A stretch of DNA of 64,000 bases from Providencia stuartii. GTDB lineage: Bacteria; Pseudomonadota; Gammaproteobacteria; Enterobacterales; Enterobacteriaceae. Positions 19,288 to 27,818 of the stretch are shown here, one piece after another; positions within the stretch are counted from its first letter, which is position 1; every line of letters begins with the position of its first letter. The stretch spans positions 1,860,001-1,924,000 of the forward strand of contig UGUC01000002.1 of assembly GCA_900455155.1 (NCBI GenBank), given 5' to 3'. The notes under the pieces were generated by a model, which was given only the letters and a program-made list of their open reading frames with translations, ran no database searches and was not told where the DNA came from. A program made the position numbers and the translations under genes.

Positions 19288-20082
19288 TTATTTCGGATAG
19301 CTGGTTTTATTTAAAATAGTGGCATGCGCCCCAACGGGAAATAGGCTAACCGCACTAAAGGCCTGATCCTGATACCCCATGATCCCACCATCCGTCCTCA
19401 TCATATCTAAATCAATCAGGATAATGCCGAGTGTTGGAATAATTTTCTCACGCCAAATAAATAAATATAGCTGCTCTGACACCTTAATATAGTGGCAGCG
19501 GTCAACATCAGCTAACCCCTTTTCGACCCCATCTAAACAATGCCACGCATAAAACTGTTCGTTAAGATAAACATGTTCATAGCGCTCTTTTGGATTATAG
19601 GTATACATATTGCGCATACCAATTAATTCAGATGTGTAGGCTGGTAAGGAGCGTTGAGCCTCTCCTAAAGTGCCAAAATAAATCTCCACTTCGACATCTG
19701 TCAAAGGGCGATTTTGCTCTACTTTACTAAAGGCAGAAATGCGAATATCTGCTTCGTCAGGGAGTTTACCTTGCACTAATACACAGTTACCGTCTTTTTC
19801 ATTGATAATTAAGGTAACACTGGCTTGCCAATCATCTGGGGAGATAAAATTGACGAAATAAACCCCTGAACGAATTGAGGTAACACGGCAATCAATTGTC
19901 ACACCTTGCCATTCAATTTGTTGATCTGCTGGAAAAGAAATATCTTCTTGCCGGTCTTTTTCAGCGAATCTCAATTGAAATGTTTTACCTGTTAATTGGT
20001 TATTGGTTTCTAAAATATAGCTATCTGGAGCAAAACCATCTGACAATGCGCCAACTTGGATAAAAGCCACTTCTTCAATCAT
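19288..20082 (-). CDS. MoaF-like protein
   Basis: 264 residues with the MoaF pattern: an N-terminal lipocalin-like half and a C-terminal half containing YNPKERYEHVYLNEQFYAW, HCLDGVEKGLADVDRCHYI and IILIDLDMMRTDGG. In Klebsiella, moaF belongs to a monoamine-inducible, sulfur-regulated regulon. Despite the name, a role in molybdopterin synthesis is not established. No signal peptide is seen. Its start at 20082 has AAGGAG six bases upstream and lies nine bases after the SDR stop, so the two form an operon. Function is unknown; a small-molecule-binding or lyase role is inferred from the fold. Confidence 0.82.
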   Translation of the reverse strand: MIEEVAFIQVGALSDGFAPDSYILETNNQLTGKTFQLRFAEKDRQEDISFPADQQIEWQGVTIDCRVTSIRSGVYFVNFISPDDWQASVTLIINEKDGNCVLVQGKLPDEADIRISAFSKVEQNRPLTDVEVEIYFGTLGEAQRSLPAYTSELIGMRNMYTYNPKERYEHVYLNEQFYAWHCLDGVEKGLADVDRCHYIKVSEQLYLFIWREKIIPTLGIILIDLDMMRTDGGIMGYQDQAFSAVSLFPVGAHATILNKTSYPK

Positions 20083-20091
20083 AATAGCTCC

Positions 20092-20871
20092 TTAAGTAAA
20101 AGCGAGTGTAGGTAAATCAACGACGCTTGCACCACCATCAATAACCAGTGCAGCACCTGTAATCATTGATGCGTCAGTAGAGCATAAGAATCGGCATGCC
20201 AATGCGACCTCTTTTGCCGTTGCAGGGCGCTGTAACGGTACATCACGGCATACATATCGATAAGCGTCATCTAATGTAAATTGATGCTGCTCCATTAAAG
20301 GCTGCATCTCTTCATCTGCCATTGGTGTTCTAACCCAGCCGGGACAAACCGCATTCGCTCTGACACCTTGATGACCATAATCACGTGCAACGGAGCGCAT
20401 CAATCCTATTAAGGCGTGTTTGGCTGTCACATACCCACACGCTTCCGGACCTGCGGCCAACGATGCCAGTGAGCCGACAAATAAGACATTACCGTGACTT
20501 TGCGTTAATAGGGGTATACAACCACGAACACTCGCAAAAGCACTATCAAGATTAGCTTTCATCGCTTGATGCCACTGTTGGTCATTCATATCTTCAACAC
20601 GCCCCAACCCCATTCCGCCTGCATTGCACACCAGCACATCAATAGTGCTCGTATGTTGCTTAATTTGTGGCAAAATAATTTCGTTCCATGAAGTTTCAGT
20701 TGAGACATCAGCAACGATAGCAATGGCACCTGTTTCAAGTGCAACTGCATTTAGCGGCTCTGCACGCCGTCCAACAATAAAAACCTGATCCCCTTGCTGT
20801 GTGAATAGTTGCGCACACGCCGCACCAATCCCTGTGCCACCTCCTGTAATGATGACGGATCTTGAGTTCAT
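20092..20871 (-). CDS. SDR family oxidoreductase
   Basis: A classical short-chain dehydrogenase of 259 residues. The cofactor motif is TGGGTGIG at residues 9-16, NAG follows in LVCNAGGMGLG, and the catalytic Ser and Tyr-Lys are in VGSLASLAAGPEACGYVTAK. The C-terminal part ends ITGAALVIDGGASV. Substrate unknown. The ATG at 20871 has AGGGGG a few bases upstream. It is co-transcribed with the MoaF-like gene, and the cyclase gene lies 183 bases upstream on the same strand. Together they suggest conversion of one small organic compound. Confidence 0.9.
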   Translation of the reverse strand: MNSRSVIITGGGTGIGAACAQLFTQQGDQVFIVGRRAEPLNAVALETGAIAIVADVSTETSWNEIILPQIKQHTSTIDVLVCNAGGMGLGRVEDMNDQQWHQAMKANLDSAFASVRGCIPLLTQSHGNVLFVGSLASLAAGPEACGYVTAKHALIGLMRSVARDYGHQGVRANAVCPGWVRTPMADEEMQPLMEQHQFTLDDAYRYVCRDVPLQRPATAKEVALACRFLCSTDASMITGAALVIDGGASVVDLPTLAFT

Positions 20872-21011
20872 TCAACCCCCTATCGCTGGAATTGTTAAAA
20901 CAACGTTAATTTATTTATTAATATAGAAATAAATAACCTTCGTTGACCATCGATCTAAGGAACGATATTCAGCAAAATACGGAGGTCGCGAATAAATTTA
21001 TCGCTAAAAGG

Positions 21012-21039
21012 TATCAACCTGCCTCACAACAGGTTGATA
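21012..21039 (-). terminator. hairpin downstream of the cyclase gene
   Basis: A 10-bp stem TATCAACCTG/CAGGTTGATA with an 8-base loop lies past the cyclase stop. The U tract is weak, so it may only attenuate read-through into the SDR gene. Confidence 0.45.
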
Positions 21040-21054
21040 AAGATAAGGGAAGCA

Positions 21055-21792
21055 TTAAGGTAAGATAGCAAAAGAACGCACGGGAAAACCGCTCGCATTA
21101 TTAGGTTTGGCAACAATATTAAAAATAACCGCCCCTCTCGTCGGTAATTTGTCCAGATTGGTCATCAATTCAATTTGATAGGTGTCCTGCTCTAGAACAT
21201 AGTATTCACCTAATAATGCATTATGGCGACGAAAATCCTTAGCCGCATCGGTGTCAAAGGTTTCATGGCCTATTGCTTTGATCCCCCTTTCCTCAAATAA
21301 GAATTTCAATGCATCAATCCCCCAACCCGGTATCTGATTATTTCCCTCTGCATCTTTGTTATCCATCGCCTCCTGAGATGGCCAGCGATGACTCCAGTCA
21401 GTCCGTAGTGCAACAAAAGTATCAGGCTCTATTTTTCCGTACTCTTGTTCAAAATTGAGTACATCTTGACGTGAAAATGCAAACATAGGGTCTTGCTTCG
21501 CTCTTTTTGATTGGTCAATCACAATTAGGGGTAAAACTAACTCTTTTAGTTCTAATTCATGTAGATAGCGTTTCCCTTCAACGAAATGGCAGGGGGCGTC
21601 AATGTGTGTGCCATATTGGCCTGGAAAAGTAAATTGTTGGGCAAAAAAACCATCTGGATAATCAAATAATGTCTTTATGCTTGCCGATTCAAACATAAAA
21701 AAATGCGGTGAATCTTTATCAAAAGGATGCGTTAAATCAACCCATGTTTTTGACTTTAATAATTTAAGTGCTGTGAATAAGTCATTTTCCAT
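21055..21792 (-). CDS. cyclase family protein (kynurenine-formamidase-like metal hydrolase)
   Basis: 245 residues with the metal-binding signature of the cyclase/KynB family, GQYGTHIDAPCHFVEGKRYL, and a later HETFDTDA. The first histidine of the usual HxGTHxDxPxH is a glutamine here, so a change in metal ligation or activity is possible. Relatives hydrolyse formamides or cyclic amides. The ATG at 21792 has AGGGGA at good spacing. It lies between the metQ-like gene, whose terminator precedes it, and the SDR/MoaF pair, suggesting its own promoter at about 21793-21940. Confidence 0.85.
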   Translation of the reverse strand: MENDLFTALKLLKSKTWVDLTHPFDKDSPHFFMFESASIKTLFDYPDGFFAQQFTFPGQYGTHIDAPCHFVEGKRYLHELELKELVLPLIVIDQSKRAKQDPMFAFSRQDVLNFEQEYGKIEPDTFVALRTDWSHRWPSQEAMDNKDAEGNNQIPGWGIDALKFLFEERGIKAIGHETFDTDAAKDFRRHNALLGEYYVLEQDTYQIELMTNLDKLPTRGAVIFNIVAKPNNASGFPVRSFAILP

Positions 21793-21941
21793 AATATTCC
21801 CCTGATGATGTGTTAATTCAATTTTTAATTTTTAGCTTGTTCAATAACTAATTAACGAAAAAAGCACAATTTGTCTAGATCAGTAAAGAGAGGAATTTTC
21901 ATATTAAAAATAGAAGAGAAAATCGTATCACTCAAATAAAA

Positions 21942-21968
21942 AACCACCTAATATAAATATTAGGTGGT
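21942..21968 (-). terminator. terminator of the metQ-like gene
   Basis: A 12-bp inverted repeat ACCACCTAATAT/ATATTAGGTGGT is followed on the minus strand by TTTTTTATTTG, about 30 bases past the lipoprotein stop. Confidence 0.8.
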
Positions 21969-22000
21969 CAAATGTAACATAAGAAAAAATAATAAATAGA

Positions 22001-22846
22001 CTAGGGTTTTGGATAATTAGCCCATGCTTGAGGTTCAATAAAACCATCATAAATAGACTGAGAACGAATGTAATCAGCGTATTCTTTAGATTCAAAAGCC
22101 TCTTTTAAATCTTTTGCCCATTGGGAATTCACATTGTCTTGCATAACAGTCACAATCACCCGATGCTCTAATGGTGAATTTTCTACAACCAGCCCATCGG
22201 CAATACGCTGACCAGCGCTGGCAACATAGTTGCCGTTAACAACAACAAAATCAACATCATCTAATAAACGTAACCCCTGAGCTGCATCGGTTTCACGTAT
22301 ATCTAAACGGTATTTAGCAGGTTCGATATCATTAACACTAAAGGTTAATGTGCTGATATTCGGTTTGATTTTTATCCAACCTAACTCTTCTAAAATACGT
22401 GCGCCGCGCTCTGCATTTACGGGGTCATTGGATAAAGCAACGATCATACCGTCTTTCACTTCGTCTAATGATTTATGTTTATTCGAACGTAAGCTTTGTG
22501 GTGCACTCGGAGAATCGGTTAATGCCACCATATTAATATTATTTTTCTTATTATAAGCTTCCATATATGCACGACTCTGGTTTACCGAGGCATCGATAGA
22601 ACCTTCTTCAAAGGCGGGATTTATTTGTCTATTTTGCGAAAATTGGCGTAAATTGACTTTATAACCCTTCTTTTCCAAGATGGGTACAATCCCTTTCTCA
22701 ACTTGGTCGATATAATTACCAACCCCAAAACCTATAGTGATCTCTTTTTTATTCGGATTATCCTTTTCACTATTATCATTACATGCAGCTAATGCAATAA
22801 CAGCGGTAGCAATAAGCGATAAGTATTTTATTTTTTGTTTCAACAT
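22001..22846 (-). CDS. MetQ/NlpA-type substrate-binding lipoprotein
   Basis: The periplasmic binding component of a methionine-type ABC importer, 281 residues. The start MLKQKIKYLSLIATAVIALA leads to a lipobox with Cys22 (ALAAC); upstream in-frame residues to 22888 were rejected because they precede the signal peptide. The body has ITIGFGVGNYIDQVEKGIVP, IDASVNQSRAYMEAYN and VVNGNYVASAG, typical of NlpA family proteins. The ligand-site residues differ from the MetQ I remember, so the ligand may not be methionine (inference). It diverges from the CMD/FAD/metNI operon across about 200 bases, supporting a shared system. Confidence 0.88.
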   Translation of the reverse strand: MLKQKIKYLSLIATAVIALAACNDNSEKDNPNKKEITIGFGVGNYIDQVEKGIVPILEKKGYKVNLRQFSQNRQINPAFEEGSIDASVNQSRAYMEAYNKKNNINMVALTDSPSAPQSLRSNKHKSLDEVKDGMIVALSNDPVNAERGARILEELGWIKIKPNISTLTFSVNDIEPAKYRLDIRETDAAQGLRLLDDVDFVVVNGNYVASAGQRIADGLVVENSPLEHRVIVTVMQDNVNSQWAKDLKEAFESKEYADYIRSQSIYDGFIEPQAWANYPKP

Positions 22847-23048
22847 GATGTTACGACCCTGTGTAAATAATGTGGCCAGTATAATCATATTTTTTACATC
22901 TTATTTAGATCATCTCGTTATAACTTAATACAAAAAGAATATATAACCTATTTTATATGCCTTTTAGGTATATGAATATAATAATTTGTTCGTTCGAATA
23001 ACGATTCGCTTGATATGTAATGAAGGAGATAAAAAACGTTAAAAAAAA
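22847..23048. promoter_or_regulatory. divergent control region of the accessory ABC/monooxygenase locus
   Basis: This 202-base spacer drives the lipoprotein gene leftward and the CMD/FAD/ABC operon rightward. It contains CGTTCGAATAACG (CGTT/AACG arms around CGAAT, about 22990-23003), a possible operator. A ten-codon ORF MKEIKNVKKK starts at 23020 and its TGA overlaps the GTG of the next gene. Confidence 0.45.
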
Positions 23049-24185
23049 GTGAGTTATGAAATGCCGATTTTAAATTATGATTTAATTGATGCGCTAATCA
23101 ATATAACACCAGAGTCTACCTTAGCAGATGCAAGGAAAGAACGTTCAAACGCGACAGAAAATACGCAAGCTGCTTTTGAAGCGATTTTTTCCGCACCGTC
23201 ACCCCAATTAACCGGAGAAATTAAGTTTTTATTTGCGCGAATTATCGCTGAACAGACAGGTAGCCATGTGCTAGCCGATTTTTACAATCAATTATTAGGG
23301 CAGCGCTCACCTCACTTGAATACGCCAGCGCTTCAAGCCGCTGAACACTATTTACGCATATTGGTGAGCCAGCCAAAACAAACTCATTACTCCCTCATTC
23401 ATGCCCTTATTGAACAAGGGTGGCACGAAGCGGATATTATCCTACTTGCGCAATTAATAACTTTTGTCACCTATCAAGCCCGTTTAATTGAAGGGTTAAG
23501 ATTATTGCAAGGTAACAGTACTATCACCAAATCTGCTGAGCCAGTTACTGCTGGACAATGGAATAGCAACTCACACACTCATCAAGGCCAACCCGCTCCG
23601 ACCGCCTTCACTCAAGATCAACTTGGATGGGAATCATGGCTACGAGCGAGAGATCCACAGACGCTAGAAGCAGATGAAGCTCAGGTGATGAAAAAATTCG
23701 GCCAACTTAATTCTGAATATTTTTTGCTGCTCGCCCATCAAAGTCACATTCTAACACTACGTACGCTTATCGATCGTGGCGTCTTTTATACCCTCGGCGG
23801 CTTACCTCGTTGGGAACGTGAATTTGCTGCTGCGGCGGTTAGCAAGGTGAACGGCTGCATCTATTGTGCTTCGGTACATGCTCGTAAAGCCAGCCAATAT
23901 GCCAAAGAGCATAAAGCGGATGTTGAGAAGCTTATCGCAACGCCAGTAGGCGCGATTTTAGCTGAGGGTTTTGATGACCGTTTAACGGCGATTACGGATT
24001 TCACGACAGCGCTATCAACGACACCAATACGAGCCACGCATCAACAGGTTGAGACACTACGTCAACTAGGGCTAAGTGAGCTAGAGCTACTTGATTTGAT
24101 CCAATCAACCGCCTTTTTCTCTTGGGCTAATCGACTGATGCTCTCACTCGGTGAACCATTTGAACTTAAACAGGACAAGGAGTGA
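23049..24185 (+). CDS. CMD-domain/alkylhydroperoxidase fusion protein
   Basis: 378 residues with two related halves. The N-terminal half resembles CMD-domain proteins of the Avi_7170 type. The C-terminal half resembles the Avi_7169-type alkylhydroperoxidase domain, with the AhpD-like redox motif CIYCASVHARKA (Cys270, Cys273, His277). Elsewhere these two are usually separate adjacent genes, so this appears to be a fusion. A peroxide-reducing or carboxylase-like role is possible. The start is doubtful: GTG at 23049 or ATG at 23061. The AAGGAG at 23023-23028 is about 20 bases away, and an eight-A run intervenes, where an indel could hide the true start. The stop overlaps the ribosome site of the next gene. 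Confidence 0.78.
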   Translation: MSYEMPILNYDLIDALINITPESTLADARKERSNATENTQAAFEAIFSAPSPQLTGEIKFLFARIIAEQTGSHVLADFYNQLLGQRSPHLNTPALQAAEHYLRILVSQPKQTHYSLIHALIEQGWHEADIILLAQLITFVTYQARLIEGLRLLQGNSTITKSAEPVTAGQWNSNSHTHQGQPAPTAFTQDQLGWESWLRARDPQTLEADEAQVMKKFGQLNSEYFLLLAHQSHILTLRTLIDRGVFYTLGGLPRWEREFAAAAVSKVNGCIYCASVHARKASQYAKEHKADVEKLIATPVGAILAEGFDDRLTAITDFTTALSTTPIRATHQQVETLRQLGLSELELLDLIQSTAFFSWANRLMLSLGEPFELKQDKE

Positions 24186-24189
24186 TCTC

Positions 24190-25650
24190 GTGACACAGCT
24201 AAAAGGGTTAAATGCTTTGGAAGAGCAAATCACTCAAGACCTACAAAACCTTAATCTGCCATTAAACCGCTGGTCATTATCGCCAAACCAGTCTGATGAC
24301 CATCAATTAGATGTTGCAATTATCGGTGCGGGCATGTCAGGGGTCACGGCAGCCTTTGCCCTTAAATTACAAGGGATTGATGCGATAGTTTTTGATCAAG
24401 CCCCAGAAGGTCAAGAAGGCCCATGGCAAACGCCGGCCTTGATGGAAACATTGCGTTCACCAAAACAGGTGGTTGGCCCTGCACTCGCGTCACCCTCTTT
24501 AACTTTTCAAGCTTGGTTTAAAGCTCAGTTTGGTGACGATGAGTGGGAAGCACTTGATAAAATTCCTCGTTTACAATGGGGGGAATATCTACAATGGTTT
24601 AAAACCATGACGTCGCCAGTGGTTTTCAATCAATATCAATTAACTGATATTCAAGTCAGCTCACAAGGTTGCCTACTCACATTTGCAACACCTAACGGTA
24701 AACAGCAATATCAAGCACAGCATGTGATCCTTGCGACAGGTATGGAATCCTTTAGCGAACCTAATATTCCAAGCTTTATGGCGGAGATCCCTTCTGCTTA
24801 CTGGGAGCACTCTTACGCCGGTAGTGATTACAGCCGGTTTAAAGGGTTAGATATTGCGGTCGTAGGATACAGTGCCGGTGCTATGGATAGCTCGGCAACA
24901 GCACTTGAACAAGGTGCTCGCTCTGTTGAATTATTGATCCGAGCGAAAGATATGCCAAGGGTGAATCGCGGAAAAGTCGCAGGCAACCCCGGCTTTACTC
25001 AAGCTTATCACCAGCTTACCGATGCACAAAAATGGCATTACAGTGATTATGTTGCTAAAGCAAAAACGCCGGCCCCGCATGGCAGCACGCTGAGAGTCTC
25101 TCGGCATGAAAATGCTTATTTTAACTTTAATACACAGGTCAAAAAGATAGACATCAATGGTAAGAAACTGCATATCGCCACAACCACAGGGGAATATGTG
25201 GTCGATTACCTGATCTTAGCGACCGGATATCGCATTAATTGGCAGCGCCACAGTGCATTTAATCACATCGCGCCTTTTATTCGTAAATGGGGTGATGTGT
25301 ATACCCCTTCTAAAGCTGAACAAAATAGTGAGTTTGCCTCCTATCCCTATTTAGGCCATCACTTTGAATTTCTCCCTAAAACCGATTGTGAGTTACCTAA
25401 GCTCAGTAATATTTACTGCTTTAACTTAGCTGCATCCTTAAGTATGGGGCCACTTATTGGTTTGATCCCTAATACCAATACAGGCGCGCAGAAACTGGCT
25501 GAACATATCGCTGCTCAGTTGTACCTCGCTCATCATGAGCAACATTTAGAGCAGGTAAAAAATAGCACTGAAGCGGAGCTACTAGGTGATGAATGGCAAC
25601 CTGCTCTCCCCTATAGCCAGCGAACACCACAAACGAGCAATGTGGAGTGA
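24190..25650 (+). CDS. FAD/NAD(P)-binding flavin monooxygenase-like protein
   Basis: 486 residues with two dinucleotide-binding motifs: AIIGAGMSGVTAAFAL (Gly46-Gly51) for FAD and VVGYSAGAMDSSATAL for NAD(P)H. ATGY occurs as LILATGYRINW, typical of flavin-containing monooxygenases and hydroxylases. The GTG at 24190 is chosen because AAGGAG lies seven bases upstream; a longer GTG reading from 24151 overlaps the upstream gene. It probably oxidises the compound imported by the flanking ABC system; the substrate is unknown. It is four bases downstream of the CMD gene and ends just before metN. Confidence 0.85.
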   Translation: MTQLKGLNALEEQITQDLQNLNLPLNRWSLSPNQSDDHQLDVAIIGAGMSGVTAAFALKLQGIDAIVFDQAPEGQEGPWQTPALMETLRSPKQVVGPALASPSLTFQAWFKAQFGDDEWEALDKIPRLQWGEYLQWFKTMTSPVVFNQYQLTDIQVSSQGCLLTFATPNGKQQYQAQHVILATGMESFSEPNIPSFMAEIPSAYWEHSYAGSDYSRFKGLDIAVVGYSAGAMDSSATALEQGARSVELLIRAKDMPRVNRGKVAGNPGFTQAYHQLTDAQKWHYSDYVAKAKTPAPHGSTLRVSRHENAYFNFNTQVKKIDINGKKLHIATTTGEYVVDYLILATGYRINWQRHSAFNHIAPFIRKWGDVYTPSKAEQNSEFASYPYLGHHFEFLPKTDCELPKLSNIYCFNLAASLSMGPLIGLIPNTNTGAQKLAEHIAAQLYLAHHEQHLEQVKNSTEAELLGDEWQPALPYSQRTPQTSNVE

Positions 25651-25653
25651 TTG

Positions 25654-26667
25654 ATGATTACATTTAAAAATATTCAGAAGGTCTATGAAAAAGAAGGCCA
25701 TTCACTCACTGCCTTACAGGATGTGAATTTGCAGATTCATGAAGGTGATATTTTTGGGTTTATTGGCTATAGCGGTGCAGGAAAAAGCTCCTTGATCCGT
25801 CTCGTCAACCAACTTGAAAAACCCTCGTCAGGTGAAGTGATCATTAATGGGAAAAATATTGCTCACCATAGTGCAACTGAAATTCGAGCCCATAAAAAAA
25901 GCATCGGCATGATCTTCCAGCACTTCAATTTGTTAGAAACGAAGACCGTTGCACAGAATATCGCCATGCCGTTATTGCTATCAGGGGTCGACAAAAAAGA
26001 AATTCAGCGACGCGTGGATGATATTTTAGCCTATGTAGAGCTGAGTGATAAAAAACACCAATATCCTGGGCAACTATCAGGCGGACAAAAACAGCGTGTC
26101 GGTATTGCTCGAGCATTAATCAATAATCCGAAAATTTTATTGTGTGATGAAGCCACTTCTGCACTTGACCCACAAACGACACAATCTATTTTGTCATTAT
26201 TAAAAAAAATTAATCGTGAACAAAATATCACCATTTTGTTGGTAACTCATGAAATGGAGGTGATTGAGCAGATATGTAATCGTGTCGCGGTAATGGAGGC
26301 GGGTCGAGTTGTCGAAGAAGGCACTGTTTTAGAGATTTTCTCAGAGCCACAACATCCGACGACAAAAAAGTTTGTCCGTACCGTACTTAACGAAGAAATC
26401 CCTGAACGTGTCTTGCACAATTTAGAGCATCAAAGCAATGTTTACCGCTTAGAGTTTTTAGGTGCTTCCGCACAGCAACCCGTTGTGAATGAACTGATCT
26501 TACAGGATAAAGTTAAAATCAATATTTTGTTTGCCAATATGAAAGAGATAAGTGGTGTCGTGTTAGGCAGTATGTTTGTCCAGATCGTCGGCCATGATGA
26601 AGATATCGACCAAGGGATCGCATTTTTACGTCAGCGCGGTGTTGCTGTCAATAAGGGGGTACTATGA
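25654..26667 (+). CDS. metN: methionine-type ABC transporter ATP-binding protein
   Basis: The ATPase of a MetNIQ-type importer, 337 residues. Walker A is GYSGAGKSS, the signature is [15 protein letters not shown] and Walker B is ILLCDEATSALDP. The C-terminal NIL domain (about residues 265-335, YRLEFLGASAQQP onward) is the ligand-sensing domain of MetN, known to allow trans-inhibition by substrate. The ATG at 25654 follows GTGGAG; the TTG one codon earlier is a less likely start. It overlaps the permease gene by four bases. This may be a paralogue dedicated to a methionine-like compound rather than the housekeeping MetN, because it sits inside the monooxygenase operon. Confidence 0.88.
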   Translation: MITFKNIQKVYEKEGHSLTALQDVNLQIHEGDIFGFIGYSGAGKSSLIRLVNQLEKPSSGEVIINGKNIAHHSATEIRAHKKSIGMIFQHFNLLETKTVAQNIAMPLLLSGVDKKEIQRRVDDILAYVELSDKKHQYPGQLSGGQKQRVGIARALINNPKILLCDEATSALDPQTTQSILSLLKKINREQNITILLVTHEMEVIEQICNRVAVMEAGRVVEEGTVLEIFSEPQHPTTKKFVRTVLNEEIPERVLHNLEHQSNVYRLEFLGASAQQPVVNELILQDKVKINILFANMKEISGVVLGSMFVQIVGHDEDIDQGIAFLRQRGVAVNKGVL

Positions 26668-27332
26668 CACAATGGCTTGATACCGCATTAACGAGTAAAC
26701 AATTTTTACTCGCGATGTCTGAAACCTTCACTATGGTTTCAATTGCACTGGTTATCGGTTCCCTATTGGGGATTTTGCTGGGGATTGCACTCGTTGTGAC
26801 GCGCCCTGATGGGATTTGGGAAAATAAATGGGTTTATCGCATTATTAACCCAATAATCAATACGGTCCGTTCATTGCCTTTTATTATTCTACTCGTTGCA
26901 ATGATCCCTCTAACACGTTTTATGGTTGGCACCTCTATCGGCACTACGGCTGCCATTGTGCCCTTAGTTATCTATATTGCACCTTATACGGCTCGTTTAA
27001 TTGAAAACTCATTATTAAGTGTGCATTCGGGGATCATTGAAGCCGCAGATTCAATGGGGGCGACCAATTGGCAAATTGTTTGGCACTTTATCTTACCTGA
27101 GGCTAAATCATCGCTAATCTTAAGCTTAACCGCAGCCAGTATCACTTTAGTGGGAGCGACAGCCATGGCTGGAGCGGTCGGTGGTGGCGGTGTCGGTGAC
27201 CTAGCACTCAACTACGGTTACCAACGTTTCGACAACGTTGCTATGGCAATCACCGTCGTTACATTAGTCATTATTGTTCAAGGAATACAAATGATTGGTG
27301 ATTATCTTGCTAAGAAAGCAAGATTCCACTAA
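26664..27332 (+). CDS. metI: methionine-type ABC transporter permease
   Basis: 222 residues with five predicted membrane helices and the EAA loop EAADSMGATNWQIVWHF that contacts the ATPase. It has the family segments IINTVRSLPFIILLVAMIPL and AGAVGGGGVGDLALNYGY, characteristic of MetI. The ATGA overlap with metN indicates translational coupling. It is the last gene of the rightward operon; a hairpin follows. Confidence 0.9.
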   Translation: MTQWLDTALTSKQFLLAMSETFTMVSIALVIGSLLGILLGIALVVTRPDGIWENKWVYRIINPIINTVRSLPFIILLVAMIPLTRFMVGTSIGTTAAIVPLVIYIAPYTARLIENSLLSVHSGIIEAADSMGATNWQIVWHFILPEAKSSLILSLTAASITLVGATAMAGAVGGGGVGDLALNYGYQRFDNVAMAITVVTLVIIVQGIQMIGDYLAKKARFH

Positions 27333-27818
27333 TTCTAGATGACCGATATATCAGATTATATCGGTCAATCTACTCTTTTCCGTCCAATGCATCATTTTAT
27401 TGATAATCTCCGCATCTTTTTCGCCTGTTTTCCTCTAAATAATTATTTTTCTAATTTATAGCTTATTGATTAGCGTGAAAATTACACAAAACGCCAACCT
27501 TTACTAACTTTAAAGTTAAATCCCACAAAAAAATATAAATGAAACCGCTGATTCCACCAAACAATGCGTTCAAAAGCTTATAAAAATAGCATAAGCATGT
27601 CATAACAATTTAAAAAAATGCAGTTAATCGTCAATTTATTTGTTGTTATCTGTTGTATAATCATAATGATATGTCAATGGAAATGTTTTTAAGTCGTTTT
27701 AAACAAAAACATTATCAATGCCATGTTAATCTGAGTTTTTTCTTCTTATTGCTGATTACTTTATACGCAACACTACTGCATCATCAGCGTTTTATTAACC
27801 TCTAACCTAAATCTGATT
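27333..27818. other. intergenic region between metI and the antiporter
   Basis: 486 AT-rich bases containing the metI hairpin near the left end and presumably the antiporter promoter. No gene was recognised. Confidence 0.5.
27341..27366 (+). terminator. hairpin after metI
   Basis: A perfect 10-bp stem GACCGATATA/TATATCGGTC with a 6-base loop lies eight bases past the metI stop. A loose pyrimidine stretch follows rather than a clean U tract. Confidence 0.6.

Noticed and set aside
22001-27332. Housekeeping methionine importer metNIQ
   Set aside because: The genes are split by divergent transcription and metNI sit behind two flavin/CMD enzymes, unlike the normal metNIQ operon; no MetJ-type box was seen.
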